64,000 nt of DNA from Alistipes sp. (GCA_017630455.1 JAGBVG010000048.1:41663-105662), one strand, 5' to 3'. Positions 55,330 through 64,000 are shown, numbered from the stretch's first letter. The notes: a model not told the origin generated them from the sequence alone. Numbers and translations are program-made.

Positions 55330-56523
55330 ATGAAAATTGCAACAGGCAAAGGCTCGATATCGCTCGTGACGCTCATCGCCATACTATCCATATCGGCCGT
55401 GGTATCCCTCCCAGGATTGGCTATATCGCCAATACTCAGCGACTTGGACAAGATATTCCCCTCGGCAAGTGAGTTGGAGGTGGAGATGCTCGAATCGCTA
55501 CCCTCGCTACTCATAATACCCTTTATGCTGCTGGCGGGCAGGTGGTCGATAACCTACAACAAGATAAAGCTGCTCGTAATCGGATGCGCCATATTCCTCA
55601 TCAGCGGCGTAGGCTCACTCCTCTCGCGCAGCCTCATAGAGCTCATCGTGTTAGGCGCGATAATGGGCATCGGCGCAGGTATCATAATACCGCTCTCCAC
55701 GGGATTTATCGTCGACTACTTCACAGGCGACTACCGCGTGAAGCAGCTCGGCATAAGCTCGGCGGTGAACAACCTCACTTTAGTTGTTGCCACGACACTC
55801 GTGGGATGGCTTGCGGAGCGCGAATGGAGCTACGCCTTTGCGGTATACCTCCTACCCGCCGTGACGCTAATTCTCATCCCGGCATTGAGTCATACCACAC
55901 CCGAGCCAGAACCATCAAGTGGCGCGCAACACCGTCAGCAAGAGCTAAATAAGAGTATAATCGTAGGACTTATGCTCTTCTACTTCGCCATCACATACTG
56001 CTCGCTTGTGGTGACATTCAATACCTCGTACCTTGTTGATAAGGGAGGTATGAGCGACACCACCTCGGGCGTTATCATCTCCCTATTCTTCCTTGCTATT
56101 ATGGCTCCGGGATTTATCCTCAACCGCATAATTGCCGTCTTTGGCGATAAGACAAATCTCTGGTCGCTTCTAATTATGGGTGCGGGACTGGCCATTATGG
56201 CCCTCTGCCGCCCTACGGCGCTATGGCTCATCGTGGGTGTGGTGATGACGGGTCTGGGATACGGCGTTATGCAACCTATCGTATACGACAAGGCTGCCAC
56301 AAATGCGCCGCCCCACAAAGCCACCCTCGCACTCTCGATTGTTATGTCGGTAAATTATGCAGCCATACTCCTTGCCCCATTTATCATTGATGGCGTTGAC
56401 CATATCTTCGCCACCTCGAACCATAGCTTTGCCTTTGGCTTCAACGCTATAATTACACTCCTTATGGCTATAGCAGCCGCCCTCACCTATCGCCACAACC
56501 GCGTCCTCGGCTCTGACGACTAA
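55330..56523 (+). CDS. MFS transporter
   Basis: 397 residues with 12 predicted membrane helices. The loop 2-3 region (MLLAGRWSITYNKIK) is a degenerate MFS signature, and GAIMGIGAGIIIPLSTGFIVD and MTGLGYGVMQPIVYDKAA mark the two halves. Sugar, drug or anion export are all possible; the sequence gives no substrate. No promoter is obvious upstream and no partner gene is adjacent. Confidence 0.9.
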   Translation: MKIATGKGSISLVTLIAILSISAVVSLPGLAISPILSDLDKIFPSASELEVEMLESLPSLLIIPFMLLAGRWSITYNKIKLLVIGCAIFLISGVGSLLSRSLIELIVLGAIMGIGAGIIIPLSTGFIVDYFTGDYRVKQLGISSAVNNLTLVVATTLVGWLAEREWSYAFAVYLLPAVTLILIPALSHTTPEPEPSSGAQHRQQELNKSIIVGLMLFYFAITYCSLVVTFNTSYLVDKGGMSDTTSGVIISLFFLAIMAPGFILNRIIAVFGDKTNLWSLLIMGAGLAIMALCRPTALWLIVGVVMTGLGYGVMQPIVYDKAATNAPPHKATLALSIVMSVNYAAILLAPFIIDGVDHIFATSNHSFAFGFNAIITLLMAIAAALTYRHNRVLGSDD

Positions 56524-56610
56524 CCCTCGCCCGACGGCTTGATATCTATTATCGTCGTTACATTTCGCTTTTTTAGGCAAATATTAGTACGTAGTTTTAA
56601 GAACTATTCG

Positions 56611-56618
56611 TATATTTG
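56611..56618 (+). promoter_or_regulatory. Promoter -7 box for the exported C1 peptidase
   Basis: TATATTTG, 39 bases before the start codon; no good -33 box seen. Confidence 0.6.
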
Positions 56619-56657
56619 TAGGTAGAAATTGTAATAACGTTAAAAGAATATCAAATT

Positions 56658-58046
56658 ATGAAAAGACTTTTTATGTTGGCCATAGCATTTGTGGCCGCTG
56701 GTACGCTTCAGGCGCAGCAGGATAAGGGTGGCATCACGGCGGAGATGATGCAGCAGATTCGCAACTCGCAGACCAACACCCAGGCCGACCGCGCAGCACG
56801 CAACGCCTTGGCTATCAACCCTATCTCGGAGTTAGCAACAAATGCCGAGAACCTCGCGATGATCGACACCCACTTCTCGCACCGCGTAACAACAAAGGGC
56901 ATCACCGACCAGCATCAGTCGGGTCGCTGCTGGTTGTTCACAGGCCTCAATGTCTTACGTGCCAAGATGATCTCGGATCTCGACCTTGCGGAGTTGACAT
57001 TCTCGCACAACTACCTCTTCTTCTACGACCAGTTGGAGAAGTGTAACCTCTTCCTTCAGGCGGTTATCGACACCAAGCACCTGCCTATGGAGGATCGTCA
57101 GGTGGAGTGGCTGTTCAAGAATCCACTTAGCGACGGTGGTCAGTTTACTGGCGTATCGAACCTCGTGATGAAGTATGGCGTTGTGCCATCGGAGATTATG
57201 CCCGAGAACTACCAGTCGAACAACACATCGCAGATATCTAACCTCCTGAAGTTGAAGCTCCGCGAGTATGGTCTCAAACTCCGCGCGCAGAAGGATCGTT
57301 GCGCTCCTGTAGCTCTCAAAACCGAGATGCTCTCGGAGTTGTACTCTATGCTCTCACGCGCATACGGCGTACCTCCAACAGAGTTTGAGTGGACACTGCG
57401 CAACAAGGCTGGCGAGGTGGTATCTACCAAGAGCTACACCCCACAGTCGTTCTACAAGGAGTATTTCGGCGACATAGACCTCGAGAATGACTTTGTGATG
57501 GTTATGAACGACCCATCGCGCGAGTACTACAAGGTTTATGAGATTGAGTACGACCGCCACGTATACGATGGCGATAACTGGGTATACCTCAACCTCCCTA
57601 TCGACGAGGTTAAGGCCCTCGCCATAGCATCTATCAAGGATAACACCGCTATGTACTTCTCTTGCGACGTGGGTAAGTTCCTACTCTCGAAGAAGGGTAC
57701 GCTCGACATCAACAACTTCGACTATGAGTCGCTTATGGGTGTTGAGTTCCCTATGAACAAGGAGGAGCGTGTGCGCACCTTCGCAAGTGGCTCATCACAC
57801 GCTATGACCCTCATCGCCGTAGACCTCGACGAGAATGGCACGCCTAAGAAGTGGATGGTGGAGAATAGCTGGGGTCCTCAGTCTGGCTGGAAGGGTAACC
57901 TCATTATGACCGACGAGTGGTTTGAGGAGTATATGTTCCGCGTGGTTGTAGACAAGAAGTATATCCCTGCCGAGACCCTAAAGCTCCTCGAGCAGAAGCC
58001 TACAATGCTTCCATCGTGGGACCCTATGTTTGCTCCAGAGATGTAG
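56658..58046 (+). CDS. pepC: Exported aminopeptidase C / bleomycin hydrolase family protease
   Basis: 462 residues. A signal peptide (cleavage near residue 20, LQAQ) precedes a C1B papain-like domain. The triad is complete: Cys91 in QHQSGRCWLFTGLN, His381 in GSSHAMTLIAVD and Asn403 in MVENSWGPQSGW. PepC enzymes trim N-terminal residues from peptides and form self-compartmentalised hexamers in the cytoplasm of many species; here the signal peptide places it in the periplasm or beyond. It is followed after three bases by a CYTH phosphatase. Confidence 0.93.
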   Translation: MKRLFMLAIAFVAAGTLQAQQDKGGITAEMMQQIRNSQTNTQADRAARNALAINPISELATNAENLAMIDTHFSHRVTTKGITDQHQSGRCWLFTGLNVLRAKMISDLDLAELTFSHNYLFFYDQLEKCNLFLQAVIDTKHLPMEDRQVEWLFKNPLSDGGQFTGVSNLVMKYGVVPSEIMPENYQSNNTSQISNLLKLKLREYGLKLRAQKDRCAPVALKTEMLSELYSMLSRAYGVPPTEFEWTLRNKAGEVVSTKSYTPQSFYKEYFGDIDLENDFVMVMNDPSREYYKVYEIEYDRHVYDGDNWVYLNLPIDEVKALAIASIKDNTAMYFSCDVGKFLLSKKGTLDINNFDYESLMGVEFPMNKEERVRTFASGSSHAMTLIAVDLDENGTPKKWMVENSWGPQSGWKGNLIMTDEWFEEYMFRVVVDKKYIPAETLKLLEQKPTMLPSWDPMFAPEM

Positions 58047-58049
58047 TAT

Positions 58050-58532
58050 ATGGCTACGGAGATAGAGCGTAAGTTTTTGGTTATGGGCGAGTATAAACAC
58101 CTCGCCCATAGTCGTTTACACCTAACACAAGGATATATCGCCTCGGGGAAGCGCACGGTGCGTGTGCGCCTTAGTGACGACCGTGCGTGGCTCACAATAA
58201 AGGGCAAGTCTACAGATGACGGTCTCTCGCGCATAGAGTGGGAGAAGGAGATTTCGCAGAGCGAGGCTCGGGAACTTCTACCACTTGTCGATGGTGCGCT
58301 GATTGACAAGTACCGCTACCTCGTGGAGTTCGAGGGTCACACCTTTGAGGTGGATGAGTTCCTCGGCGAGAACGCAGGTCTTGTGATTGCCGAGGTGGAG
58401 CTGAGCGCCGTAGACGAACACTTCGAGCGCCCCGAGTGGTTAGGCAGAGAGGTTACGGGCGAACGCCGCTTCTATAACTCCCACCTTCGCGCCCACCCCT
58501 ACTCCGAGTGGAGCACCGAGGAGCGACAATAA
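58050..58532 (+). CDS. CYTH-domain triphosphatase
   Basis: 160 residues, a single CYTH domain. EIERKF (4-9) is the metal-binding start. RVRLSDDRAWLTIKGKS and IDKYRYLVEF supply the tunnel Arg and Lys residues, and the last third has EVDEFLGENAGLVIAEVEL. The family hydrolyses inorganic triphosphate or related polyphosphates. It is co-transcribed with the exported peptidase, with no clear metabolic link. Confidence 0.92.
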   Translation: MATEIERKFLVMGEYKHLAHSRLHLTQGYIASGKRTVRVRLSDDRAWLTIKGKSTDDGLSRIEWEKEISQSEARELLPLVDGALIDKYRYLVEFEGHTFEVDEFLGENAGLVIAEVELSAVDEHFERPEWLGREVTGERRFYNSHLRAHPYSEWSTEERQ

Positions 58533-58550
58533 CCATACCTTATATATAAA

Positions 58551-58578
58551 GGCAACCTTTGTGGGTTGTCTTTTTTTT
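58551..58578 (+). terminator. Terminator of the pepC-CYTH unit
   Basis: GGCAACC (58551-58557) pairs with GGTTGTC (58564-58570), then eight T. Confidence 0.82.
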
Positions 58579-58608
58579 ATCTCCAAGCACAAAAAAGTTA
58601 CAGAAAAA

Positions 58609-58641
58609 TTTGCAAAAGTGGTATTTTATGCACTATCTTTG
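58609..58641 (+). promoter_or_regulatory. Promoter for the SPFH operon
   Basis: TTTG (58609-58612), 21 bases, TATCTTTG (58634-58641). Confidence 0.82.
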
Positions 58642-58660
58642 TGATATCAAAATGATATCA
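58642..58660. repeat. Twin TGATATCA palindromes at the SPFH operon start site
   Basis: Two perfect 8-base palindromes, 58642-58649 and 58653-58660, with centres 11 bases apart (one helical turn), directly after the -7 box. This is a typical layout for a dimeric ribbon-helix-helix repressor, and such a protein is encoded in the operon. Confidence 0.65.
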
Positions 58661-58714
58661 TCATAAACAACGCAAAACGAAATCTAATTTATAAACCTTA
58701 AAAACACTACCATT

Positions 58715-59653
58715 ATGAAAAACTACACTTATTCAGGTTGGAAACTCAACGGTTTCATTGCCCTCCTACTCAACCTCGCATTCGTAGGCGTTGCGATATA
58801 CGCCATCACAGTTCTTGCAAGCAGCGAGACACTTATCGTGTGGGCACTTGTGGCACTCATCGCATCTATCCTTGCAGCGGTGCTTATGATGTGCGGATAT
58901 ATAATGCTTGAGCCTAACGAGTCACGCGTATTGCTCTTCTTTGGTAACTATCGTGGTACGTTCTACGACACAGGTTTCTGGTGGATTAACCCATTTATGA
59001 GCGCAAAGAAGCTCTCGATGCGTGCGCGTAACCTCAACGTAGACCCTATCAAGGTTAACGATAAGGCGGGTAACCCTATCCTCATCGGCTTGGTTGTAGT
59101 GTGGAAGATTAAAAACGACGGTGCTTATAACGCGGTATTCGAGATTGACGCTCCATTGGAGATTGGCGCTACAGGCTCTAACACACGTATGAACGTCTTG
59201 GAGAACTTCGTAGCCGTACAGAGCGACTCGGCATTGCGCCAGGTTGCGGGTATGTATGCCTACGACGAGAACTCTAACAACGCCACTGACGAGGTTACAC
59301 TCCGCTCGGGTGGTGATGAGATTAACGACCGCCTTACCGATGAGCTTAACGAGCGCCTTTCAATCGCGGGTATCGAGGTTATCGAGGCACGCTTGAACTA
59401 CCTTGCATACGCTCCAGAGATTGCTGCTGCTATGCTTCGCCGTCAGCAGGCTGATGCTATCATCTCGGCACGTGAGAAGATTGTTGAGGGTGCTGTGTCG
59501 ATGGTTAAGATTGCCCTTGAGCGCCTCTCAACCGAGGATGTTGTGGAGCTCGACGAGGAGCGCAAGGCTGCTATGGTGAGCAACTTGCTCGTTGTACTCT
59601 GCGCCGATGAGGCTGCACAGCCTGTGGTAAACACCGGAACATTGCATAACTAA
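58715..59653 (+). CDS. SPFH/Band-7 domain membrane protein
   Basis: 312 residues. Two membrane helices (about 10-35 and 43-65) are followed by an SPFH domain: [21 protein letters not shown], then [20 protein letters not shown] and a helical C-terminus rich in Ala and Glu ([19 protein letters not shown]). The family forms membrane microdomain scaffolds (stomatin, prohibitin and flotillin relatives). It is the first gene of a six-gene unit. The long 5' leader carries the TGATATCA pair. Confidence 0.92.
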   Translation: MKNYTYSGWKLNGFIALLLNLAFVGVAIYAITVLASSETLIVWALVALIASILAAVLMMCGYIMLEPNESRVLLFFGNYRGTFYDTGFWWINPFMSAKKLSMRARNLNVDPIKVNDKAGNPILIGLVVVWKIKNDGAYNAVFEIDAPLEIGATGSNTRMNVLENFVAVQSDSALRQVAGMYAYDENSNNATDEVTLRSGGDEINDRLTDELNERLSIAGIEVIEARLNYLAYAPEIAAAMLRRQQADAIISAREKIVEGAVSMVKIALERLSTEDVVELDEERKAAMVSNLLVVLCADEAAQPVVNTGTLHN

Positions 59654-59673
59654 TAGCCTCTCCCCTACCCCCT

Positions 59674-59874
59674 ATGGCTACAAAGGATTCTAACACACGC
59701 AGTTTCGTGCTACGCATCGATGGCGAGACGATGGATGCTCTCGAGAAGTGGGCAGCCGATGAGTTTCGCTCGATGAATGGACAACTGCAATGGATTATTG
59801 CCGAGGCCTTGCGTCGCAGTGGGCGCAAGCCTCGCGCAAAGAAGGCTAAGGAGGAGCCACAAAATGAAGAATAG
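59674..59874 (+). CDS. Arc-like ribbon-helix-helix DNA-binding protein
   Basis: 66 residues. The strand-helix-helix core (SFVLRIDGETMDALEKWA, then EFRSMNGQLQWIIAEALRR) fits the Arc/MetJ fold, with a basic tail rich in Lys, Arg and Glu. Such proteins bind short palindromes as dimers or tetramers. The TGATATCA pair upstream of the operon is the obvious candidate site, so this is probably the operon's own repressor. It is 20 bases after the SPFH gene and overlaps the next gene by 11 bases. Confidence 0.85.
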   Translation: MATKDSNTRSFVLRIDGETMDALEKWAADEFRSMNGQLQWIIAEALRRSGRKPRAKKAKEEPQNEE

Positions 59875-60370
59875 ATATAGTTTCTATAAGATTCGCTTCG
59901 GTAGGATTGAGAAGTTGGCAAACCGCCGTCTGGGCAAGAGTCCCGACGAGGGAAAACTGAAGTTCTCGGATGTTGTAATGTTCCTGGCAACACTCCTGCT
60001 CTTTGGCGTTCACTACATTCCCGAGAGTGTGGAGTATCACCGCGAGATAGAGATTCTCATCGCCGTGGGTGTCTTCGGCATCGGACTTTTCCTCACCTAC
60101 TACCGTATGGCTCCACGCCCCTGCTGGGCTAAGGCTTCGGCTGCCACAGCAATGCTTGCTCTTGTGTGGAGCGTGCTGCCGTGGATACTTCTATGGGCAG
60201 ATGAGGTAGATGTGGAGTTTGCCCAAAACCTCACCATCTGCTCCGCTATTATGTGGCTCGCATTCATCTGCTGCTTCTTGCGTCTGCGCTACATACGTCG
60301 CCGCTCACGTCAGGAGATTGCGATGATGAGACTACGAGAGAAACGCCGCCGTAAGGCACAATACCTATAA
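59864..60370 (+). CDS. Four-helix membrane protein of unknown function
   Basis: 168 residues from the ATG at 59864; the frame is open upstream but that part lies inside the ribbon-helix-helix gene. Four hydrophobic segments (about 40-55, 66-84, 97-117, 129-150) are flanked by very basic ends (RRRSRQEIAMM, REKRRRKAQYL). I do not recognise the family. Its overlap with the DNA-binding gene points to coupled translation. Confidence 0.8.
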   Translation: MKNRYSFYKIRFGRIEKLANRRLGKSPDEGKLKFSDVVMFLATLLLFGVHYIPESVEYHREIEILIAVGVFGIGLFLTYYRMAPRPCWAKASAATAMLALVWSVLPWILLWADEVDVEFAQNLTICSAIMWLAFICCFLRLRYIRRRSRQEIAMMRLREKRRRKAQYL

Positions 60371-60373
60371 CCT

Positions 60374-60679
60374 ATGACAACCTCGACACACATCCTAATC
60401 ATAACCCTTATCTGCCTGATACTTATATCATTATCCCTACTGACCATTATGGGCAAACTCGACAGATGGTACTCTTGGAGCCAGGCTGATAACGACAAAC
60501 CCTCGGAGCAGAGGATAAAGCGCTGGCGCAAGGTCTTCGCCATAGAGATTCTTCTTGCCCTCGCGATAATCGTGACATCCAATGTCTCGGACATCATTGA
60601 CAACATCGCATCCTATTTATTCTTTGCCCTTGTCGTCGCCACAGCAGTGATAGAGCACAACTGGGTAAGAAAGGTATAA
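60374..60679 (+). CDS. Small two- or three-helix membrane protein
   Basis: 101 residues. An N-terminal helix (ILIITLICLILISLSLLTIM), a polar loop (KLDRWYSWSQADNDKPSEQR) and then one or two helices near 55-95. Family not recognised. Three bases after the preceding membrane protein, so part of the same unit. Confidence 0.75.
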   Translation: MTTSTHILIITLICLILISLSLLTIMGKLDRWYSWSQADNDKPSEQRIKRWRKVFAIEILLALAIIVTSNVSDIIDNIASYLFFALVVATAVIEHNWVRKV

Positions 60680-60701
60680 CATTTAGAGCACCCTAACGCC
60701 T

Positions 60702-62264
60702 ATGAAACGTATAGCACTAACCGCTGTCGCCTTGCTATGCTTGGGCGCAGCACATAGCCAAAACATCCCCGAGTATCACGACACCGAGGTAGAGGCTTCG
60801 AGAGAGTATATCGAGGGTAATGCCTACCAGAAAGATTTGCTCCTCTATGCCGATATGCTTGGCGATACACACCCCTACTACGCTGATGCTGAGCATCGCG
60901 CAAAGTTGCAGAGGCGCGTAGGCAAGATATATAAGGAGTGTGGCAAGATTACCGAAGTAAGCGACTTCAAACTACGTCTATCGAAGTTGGCAGCATCGCT
61001 ACACGATGGTCACACCGCGATATACTTCTTTAACAGATTAGACCGCATCTTCCCTGTGATGTTTACCATAGACGGCAACGCACCGACTACTATAGAACTA
61101 TGCTCCGAGGAGCATCGCGACATCCTCGGCAAGGAGGTTGCATCTATAAACGGCAAACCACTAAAGAAGATTCTCAACTCGGCACGAGAGTTTGTGAGTG
61201 CCGACAACGCGGTTAACTTCGAGAATCTCGTTCAGGAGTATCTGCTCCTTACGGACTTTTGGGCGATGATGGGTATGAGTGACGAGGTGCTAAACATCAC
61301 ATTTACCGACGGCAGCACCATAGCAATACCTGCTATCAACAAGAGTGACCTGAAAATCGCGCAGGTGCAAAAGAATATGTCGGGACGCATCACAGTACCA
61401 CGCCGTGCGCTCTTCGACTACACCATCTACGAGGATAAGGGCATCTGCTATATGCAGTTCAACCAATTTGCCGACAGGATTACCCACCCCAAGAATCCAC
61501 AGTTGCCACGCTTCGATGAGTTTATGCGCGATATGATGGCGGATATGGAGGCGAAGAGCGTCAAGACACTTGTCGTAGATCTCCAGTATAACAGCGGCGG
61601 CAATAGCTTGCTTGGCGATGTGCTTCTCTCGTGGCTGAAGCCATACCAAGAGATAAAGCAGTTCAGCGCCCAGGTGCGTATCTCGGAGTTGATGCTCGCA
61701 TACTACCCCTACTACAAGGAGTTCACCTACGACGGCAAGCCTCTCGAGGTTGGCGAGATATATTGGGCCCGCAAGTTCGACCACAACCGAGATGCAAAGA
61801 TAGACTACACCACACCACAAGACTCTGCGCGCCACGTTCTAAACCTCGACCCAGAGCGCATATTTAATGGCGATGTAATCTTCATCCAGGGTAAGGATAC
61901 CTTTAGTAGCGCGATGATACTTCTTACCACAGCGCGCGACAACTCTATCGGAACTATCGTTGGTGAGCGCTCGGGAGGTCGTCCAAGCCACTATGGCGAT
62001 GTTCTATACTGCAGACTGCCTAACACTGGGACAATGGCTACAGTAAGCCATAAGATATTTACTCGCCCTGCGTATGGCACGGTGGAAGATGCCGAGTACC
62101 TATACCCCGACTTGGAGATAGACCTCAACGACCCTCATCGGGAGCTTGTGTGGGAGTTCGTCGAGTCCTTCACCCGTAAGGCTAACGTAACAAATAGCAA
62201 CAAACAACAGGAGGATGATAGTTATCTTTGGGATACTATTTACAACCCATCTATGAACAACTAA
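60702..62264 (+). CDS. Exported S41-like peptidase family protein
   Basis: 520 residues with a signal peptide (to about residue 19). The core shows S41/tail-specific protease features: LHDGHTAIYF, a PDZ-like region, VVDLQYNSGGNSLLGD and the nucleophile region GKDTFSSAMILL (Ser402/403), followed by GERSGGRPSHYGD. The classical catalytic lysine is not clear, so activity is uncertain. It acts in the periplasm. Co-transcribed with the SPFH and membrane genes. Confidence 0.85.
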   Translation: MKRIALTAVALLCLGAAHSQNIPEYHDTEVEASREYIEGNAYQKDLLLYADMLGDTHPYYADAEHRAKLQRRVGKIYKECGKITEVSDFKLRLSKLAASLHDGHTAIYFFNRLDRIFPVMFTIDGNAPTTIELCSEEHRDILGKEVASINGKPLKKILNSAREFVSADNAVNFENLVQEYLLLTDFWAMMGMSDEVLNITFTDGSTIAIPAINKSDLKIAQVQKNMSGRITVPRRALFDYTIYEDKGICYMQFNQFADRITHPKNPQLPRFDEFMRDMMADMEAKSVKTLVVDLQYNSGGNSLLGDVLLSWLKPYQEIKQFSAQVRISELMLAYYPYYKEFTYDGKPLEVGEIYWARKFDHNRDAKIDYTTPQDSARHVLNLDPERIFNGDVIFIQGKDTFSSAMILLTTARDNSIGTIVGERSGGRPSHYGDVLYCRLPNTGTMATVSHKIFTRPAYGTVEDAEYLYPDLEIDLNDPHRELVWEFVESFTRKANVTNSNKQQEDDSYLWDTIYNPSMNN

Positions 62265-62274
62265 AACAACTACT

Positions 62275-62562
62275 ATGACAACAGAAAATATCTACCTACT
62301 AGTAATGTCGATAGCCTTTGCTGTGCTAGGCATCATGCTACTACTCGGCAGGGCAGACTTCGCCATTAAGAGGCATATCCGCGAGTCGGGAAAGTATATC
62401 ATCCCGCGCCTGAGGGTCATCTACGCTATGTCGTTCTTCCTTATCGGCATCGTCACAACGCTGGTGCTCTGCGGCTTGAATGAGACGGTTACCCTCTGCG
62501 TCATCGTTCCCGTCGTCATCATACTTATCGCCCTGCAATACACCTGGGCAAAGATTAAGTGA
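62275..62562 (+). CDS. Small three-helix membrane protein
   Basis: 95 residues with hydrophobic segments near 5-25, 48-66 and 70-90 and a basic middle (FAIKRHIRESGKY). No family recognised. Ten bases after the S41-like gene; last gene of the unit before the terminator at 62816. Confidence 0.72.
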   Translation: MTTENIYLLVMSIAFAVLGIMLLLGRADFAIKRHIRESGKYIIPRLRVIYAMSFFLIGIVTTLVLCGLNETVTLCVIVPVVIILIALQYTWAKIK

Positions 62563-62815
62563 GGAATGAGGAATGAGTAATAGGGGCGCTCCGTTGGAGC
62601 GATTAGAGAAGTTAGAGATTAATCACTAAACTCTTTAAATCCTCTAAGATCGCTATGGACTCGTTGTCTGCGGATTGTATAGCGAGGAGATCCTTCGACT
62701 CAGTTTCACTCCGCTCAGGATGACACAGAGGGTGTCAAGGCTACATTAATTTTGTATCAGAAATGCGCCGCCTAATTTTTGATTTTATAGGAGCATATTT
62801 GTTCTATCGTAATAA
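62563..62815. other. Intergenic spacer with direct and inverted repeats, no gene
   Basis: The 336-base gap 62563-62898 has a GAGGAAT direct repeat at its start, a small CGCTCC/GGAGCG hairpin near 62587-62601, the REP-like element at 62688-62725, and the terminator at 62816-62860. No open frame or RNA gene is seen. Confidence 0.6.
62688..62725. repeat. REP-like element
   Basis: ATCCTTCGACTCAG and GCTCAGGATGACAC enclose a short centre; the arms ATCCT and AGGAT pair. This phrase is common in intergenic repeats of many genomes, as I recall. Confidence 0.45.
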
Positions 62816-62860
62816 AAAATATCGTGGGATAGTACCTGAAGTACAGCCCACGATATTTTG
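62816..62860. terminator. Bidirectional terminator between SPFH operon and der
   Basis: AAAATATCGTGGG (62816-62828) pairs with CCCACGATATTTT (62847-62859), with an inner GTAC/GTAC stem. Confidence 0.9.
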
Positions 62861-62898
62861 TTTAGGAATGGGACAAAGATGCCCTATAAAATCGAAAA

Positions 62899-64000
62899 TT
62901 ACTTTTGGCGGAAGTAGATTTGGATAGGCACTCCCGAAAAATCCCACTGCTCACGGAGTTTGTTCTCGAGGAAGCGACGGTACGACTCCTTGATGTACTG
63001 CGGGAGGTTCACGAAGAAGGCGAACTGTGGCGTAGGCGTTGGAAGCTGCGTTACGTACTTGATTTTGATATACTTACCCTTTGTTGCTGCAGGTGGGTAG
63101 TTCTCGATAAGTGGGAGGAAGAAGTCGTTAAGCTCTGATGTAGAGATACGACGCTTACGAGACTGATATACACGGATTGCCGCCTGGAGCACGTCGAGGA
63201 TACGCTGCTTGTTGATTACCGAGGTGAAGATGATTGGGATGTCGCTAAATGGAGCAAGCTTCTTCTCGAGGAACTCACGCCACACCTTCATAGTGTTGCT
63301 ATCCTTCTCCACCAAATCCCACTTATTCACCACGATAACACAGCCCTTGCGGTTACGCACGATGAGGTTGTGGATATTCAAGTCCTGCGACTCGATACCC
63401 TGCTCTGCGTCGAGCATAAGCACGCAGACATCGGCGTTCTCGATAGCGCGGATGGAGCGCATCACAGAGTAGAACTCGAGATCCTCGGTAACCTTACCCT
63501 TCTTACGCATACCTGCGGTGTCGATAAGGTAGAAGTCCATACCGTACATATTGTAGCGTGTATGGATAGAGTCGCGTGTGGTACCTGCCACATTGGTCAC
63601 GATATTACGCTCCTGTCCAAGGAGGGCATTTGTCATAGACGACTTACCAACATTTGGGCGACCTACGATGGCGATACGTGGAAGCGTAGCATCGTACTCC
63701 GCTGTGGTATCCTCTGGGAGGTTGGCAAGGATGGCATCCATCATATCTCCCGTTCCGCTACCCGACATAGAGCTAATGCAGTATGGCTCGCCAAGGCCGA
63801 GGGCGTGGAACTCGTGAGAGTAGTAGATGAGTTCGTAGGTGTCGACCTTGTTACATACGAGCATCACCTTCTTACCCGAGCGGCGAAGGATATCTGCCAT
63901 CATCATATCGAGGTCGGTGATACCGGTCTTAACCTCTACAAGGAAGAGAATGAGGTCTGCCTCGTCAATGGCCAACATCACCTGACGGCGAATCTCATCC
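62899..64000 (-). CDS. der: Ribosome biogenesis GTPase Der, N-terminus cut by window
   Basis: About 367 codons are visible; the frame runs off the right edge with [15 protein letters not shown], so the first GTPase domain lacks its P-loop here. Second G domain: [19 protein letters not shown] and VNKWDL. The C-terminal KH-like domain ends QIYFRQK. Der helps mature the 50S subunit. The GTG and ATG near 63979 are internal codons, not the start. Confidence 0.97.
   Translation of the reverse strand, partial: DEIRRQVMLAIDEADLILFLVEVKTGITDLDMMMADILRRSGKKVMLVCNKVDTYELIYYSHEFHALGLGEPYCISSMSGSGTGDMMDAILANLPEDTTAEYDATLPRIAIVGRPNVGKSSMTNALLGQERNIVTNVAGTTRDSIHTRYNMYGMDFYLIDTAGMRKKGKVTEDLEFYSVMRSIRAIENADVCVLMLDAEQGIESQDLNIHNLIVRNRKGCVIVVNKWDLVEKDSNTMKVWREFLEKKLAPFSDIPIIFTSVINKQRILDVLQAAIRVYQSRKRRISTSELNDFFLPLIENYPPAATKGKYIKIKYVTQLPTPTPQFAFFVNLPQYIKESYRRFLENKLREQWDFSGVPIQIYFRQK

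Noticed and set aside
62899-63981. Complete der gene starting at the GTG near 63981
   Set aside because: The frame continues to the window edge with typical Der sequence ([14 protein letters not shown]), so this is an internal codon.

Overview
The window looks like a chromosomal stretch from a Bacteroidales bacterium, most likely Alistipes or another Rikenellaceae. The support is indirect but consistent. Promoters follow the Bacteroidetes pattern (TTG or TTTG, about 19-21 bases, then TAnnTTTG). Gene starts lack clear Shine-Dalgarno sequences. The gene set carries Bacteroidetes hallmarks: a FeoA-FeoB fusion, a histone H1-like small protein, DUF4293, DUF4199, DUF4919 and DUF5106 proteins, and many Cys-lipobox lipoproteins. 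Base composition is close to balanced in coding DNA and AT-rich between genes. I see no phage, integrase, transposase, rRNA operon or CRISPR array. This is mostly core genome with a few small accessory modules.

Layout. 1-2661: amidase, methyltransferase, S1-domain protein and histone-like gene, all minus. 2885-5568: iron uptake (feoAB fusion plus a Cys-rich partner) behind an inverted repeat. 5581-7183: diadenylate cyclase and a Skp-like lipoprotein. 7293-10149: ruvA and two FKBP-like lipoproteins, one with a tyrosine-rich insertion. 10425-17833: ligA, dapA, a DUF4919 protein, a clostripain-family lipoprotein and ffh. 17858-19507: ECF sigma factor, C39-like putative protease and RyR-domain protein. 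19506-26483: WYL regulator, tRNA-Lys, a zeta-kinase/small-protein pair, acyl-CoA reductase, a thioredoxin-like lipoprotein, argS and dusB. 26494-31812: DUF819 and BASS transporters, an acyltransferase and an outer-membrane barrel.

31815-37090 is a seven-gene minus-strand operon led by mltG. The SRP RNA gene (ffs) is divergent from it, so both SRP components, ffs and ffh, lie in the window. 37269-41951: a large TPR protein and an outer-membrane barrel. 42045-47368: a tripartite RND efflux operon. 47430-53634: sufBCDS-tmk-doxX-like operon, with a short SufD and a structured repeat between sufB and sufC. 53937-58578: glyA, MFS transporter, exported C1 peptidase, CYTH phosphatase. 58609-62860: a six-gene operon of SPFH protein, ribbon-helix-helix protein, membrane proteins and an S41-like exported protein. 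62899-64000: der, cut by the window edge.

The most interesting items are: the sigma/C39-like/RyR cluster; the SPFH operon with twin TGATATCA palindromes at its predicted transcription start; two diverged copies of one intergenic repeat (10170-10294 and 52061-52185) whose arms co-vary; the tandem repeat that overlays the WYL-regulator promoter; a zeta-type kinase in reversed toxin/partner order; and a perfect terminator hairpin whose U-run ends three bases before the efflux operon start codon. All functions are inferred from reading the sequence; no database search was run.
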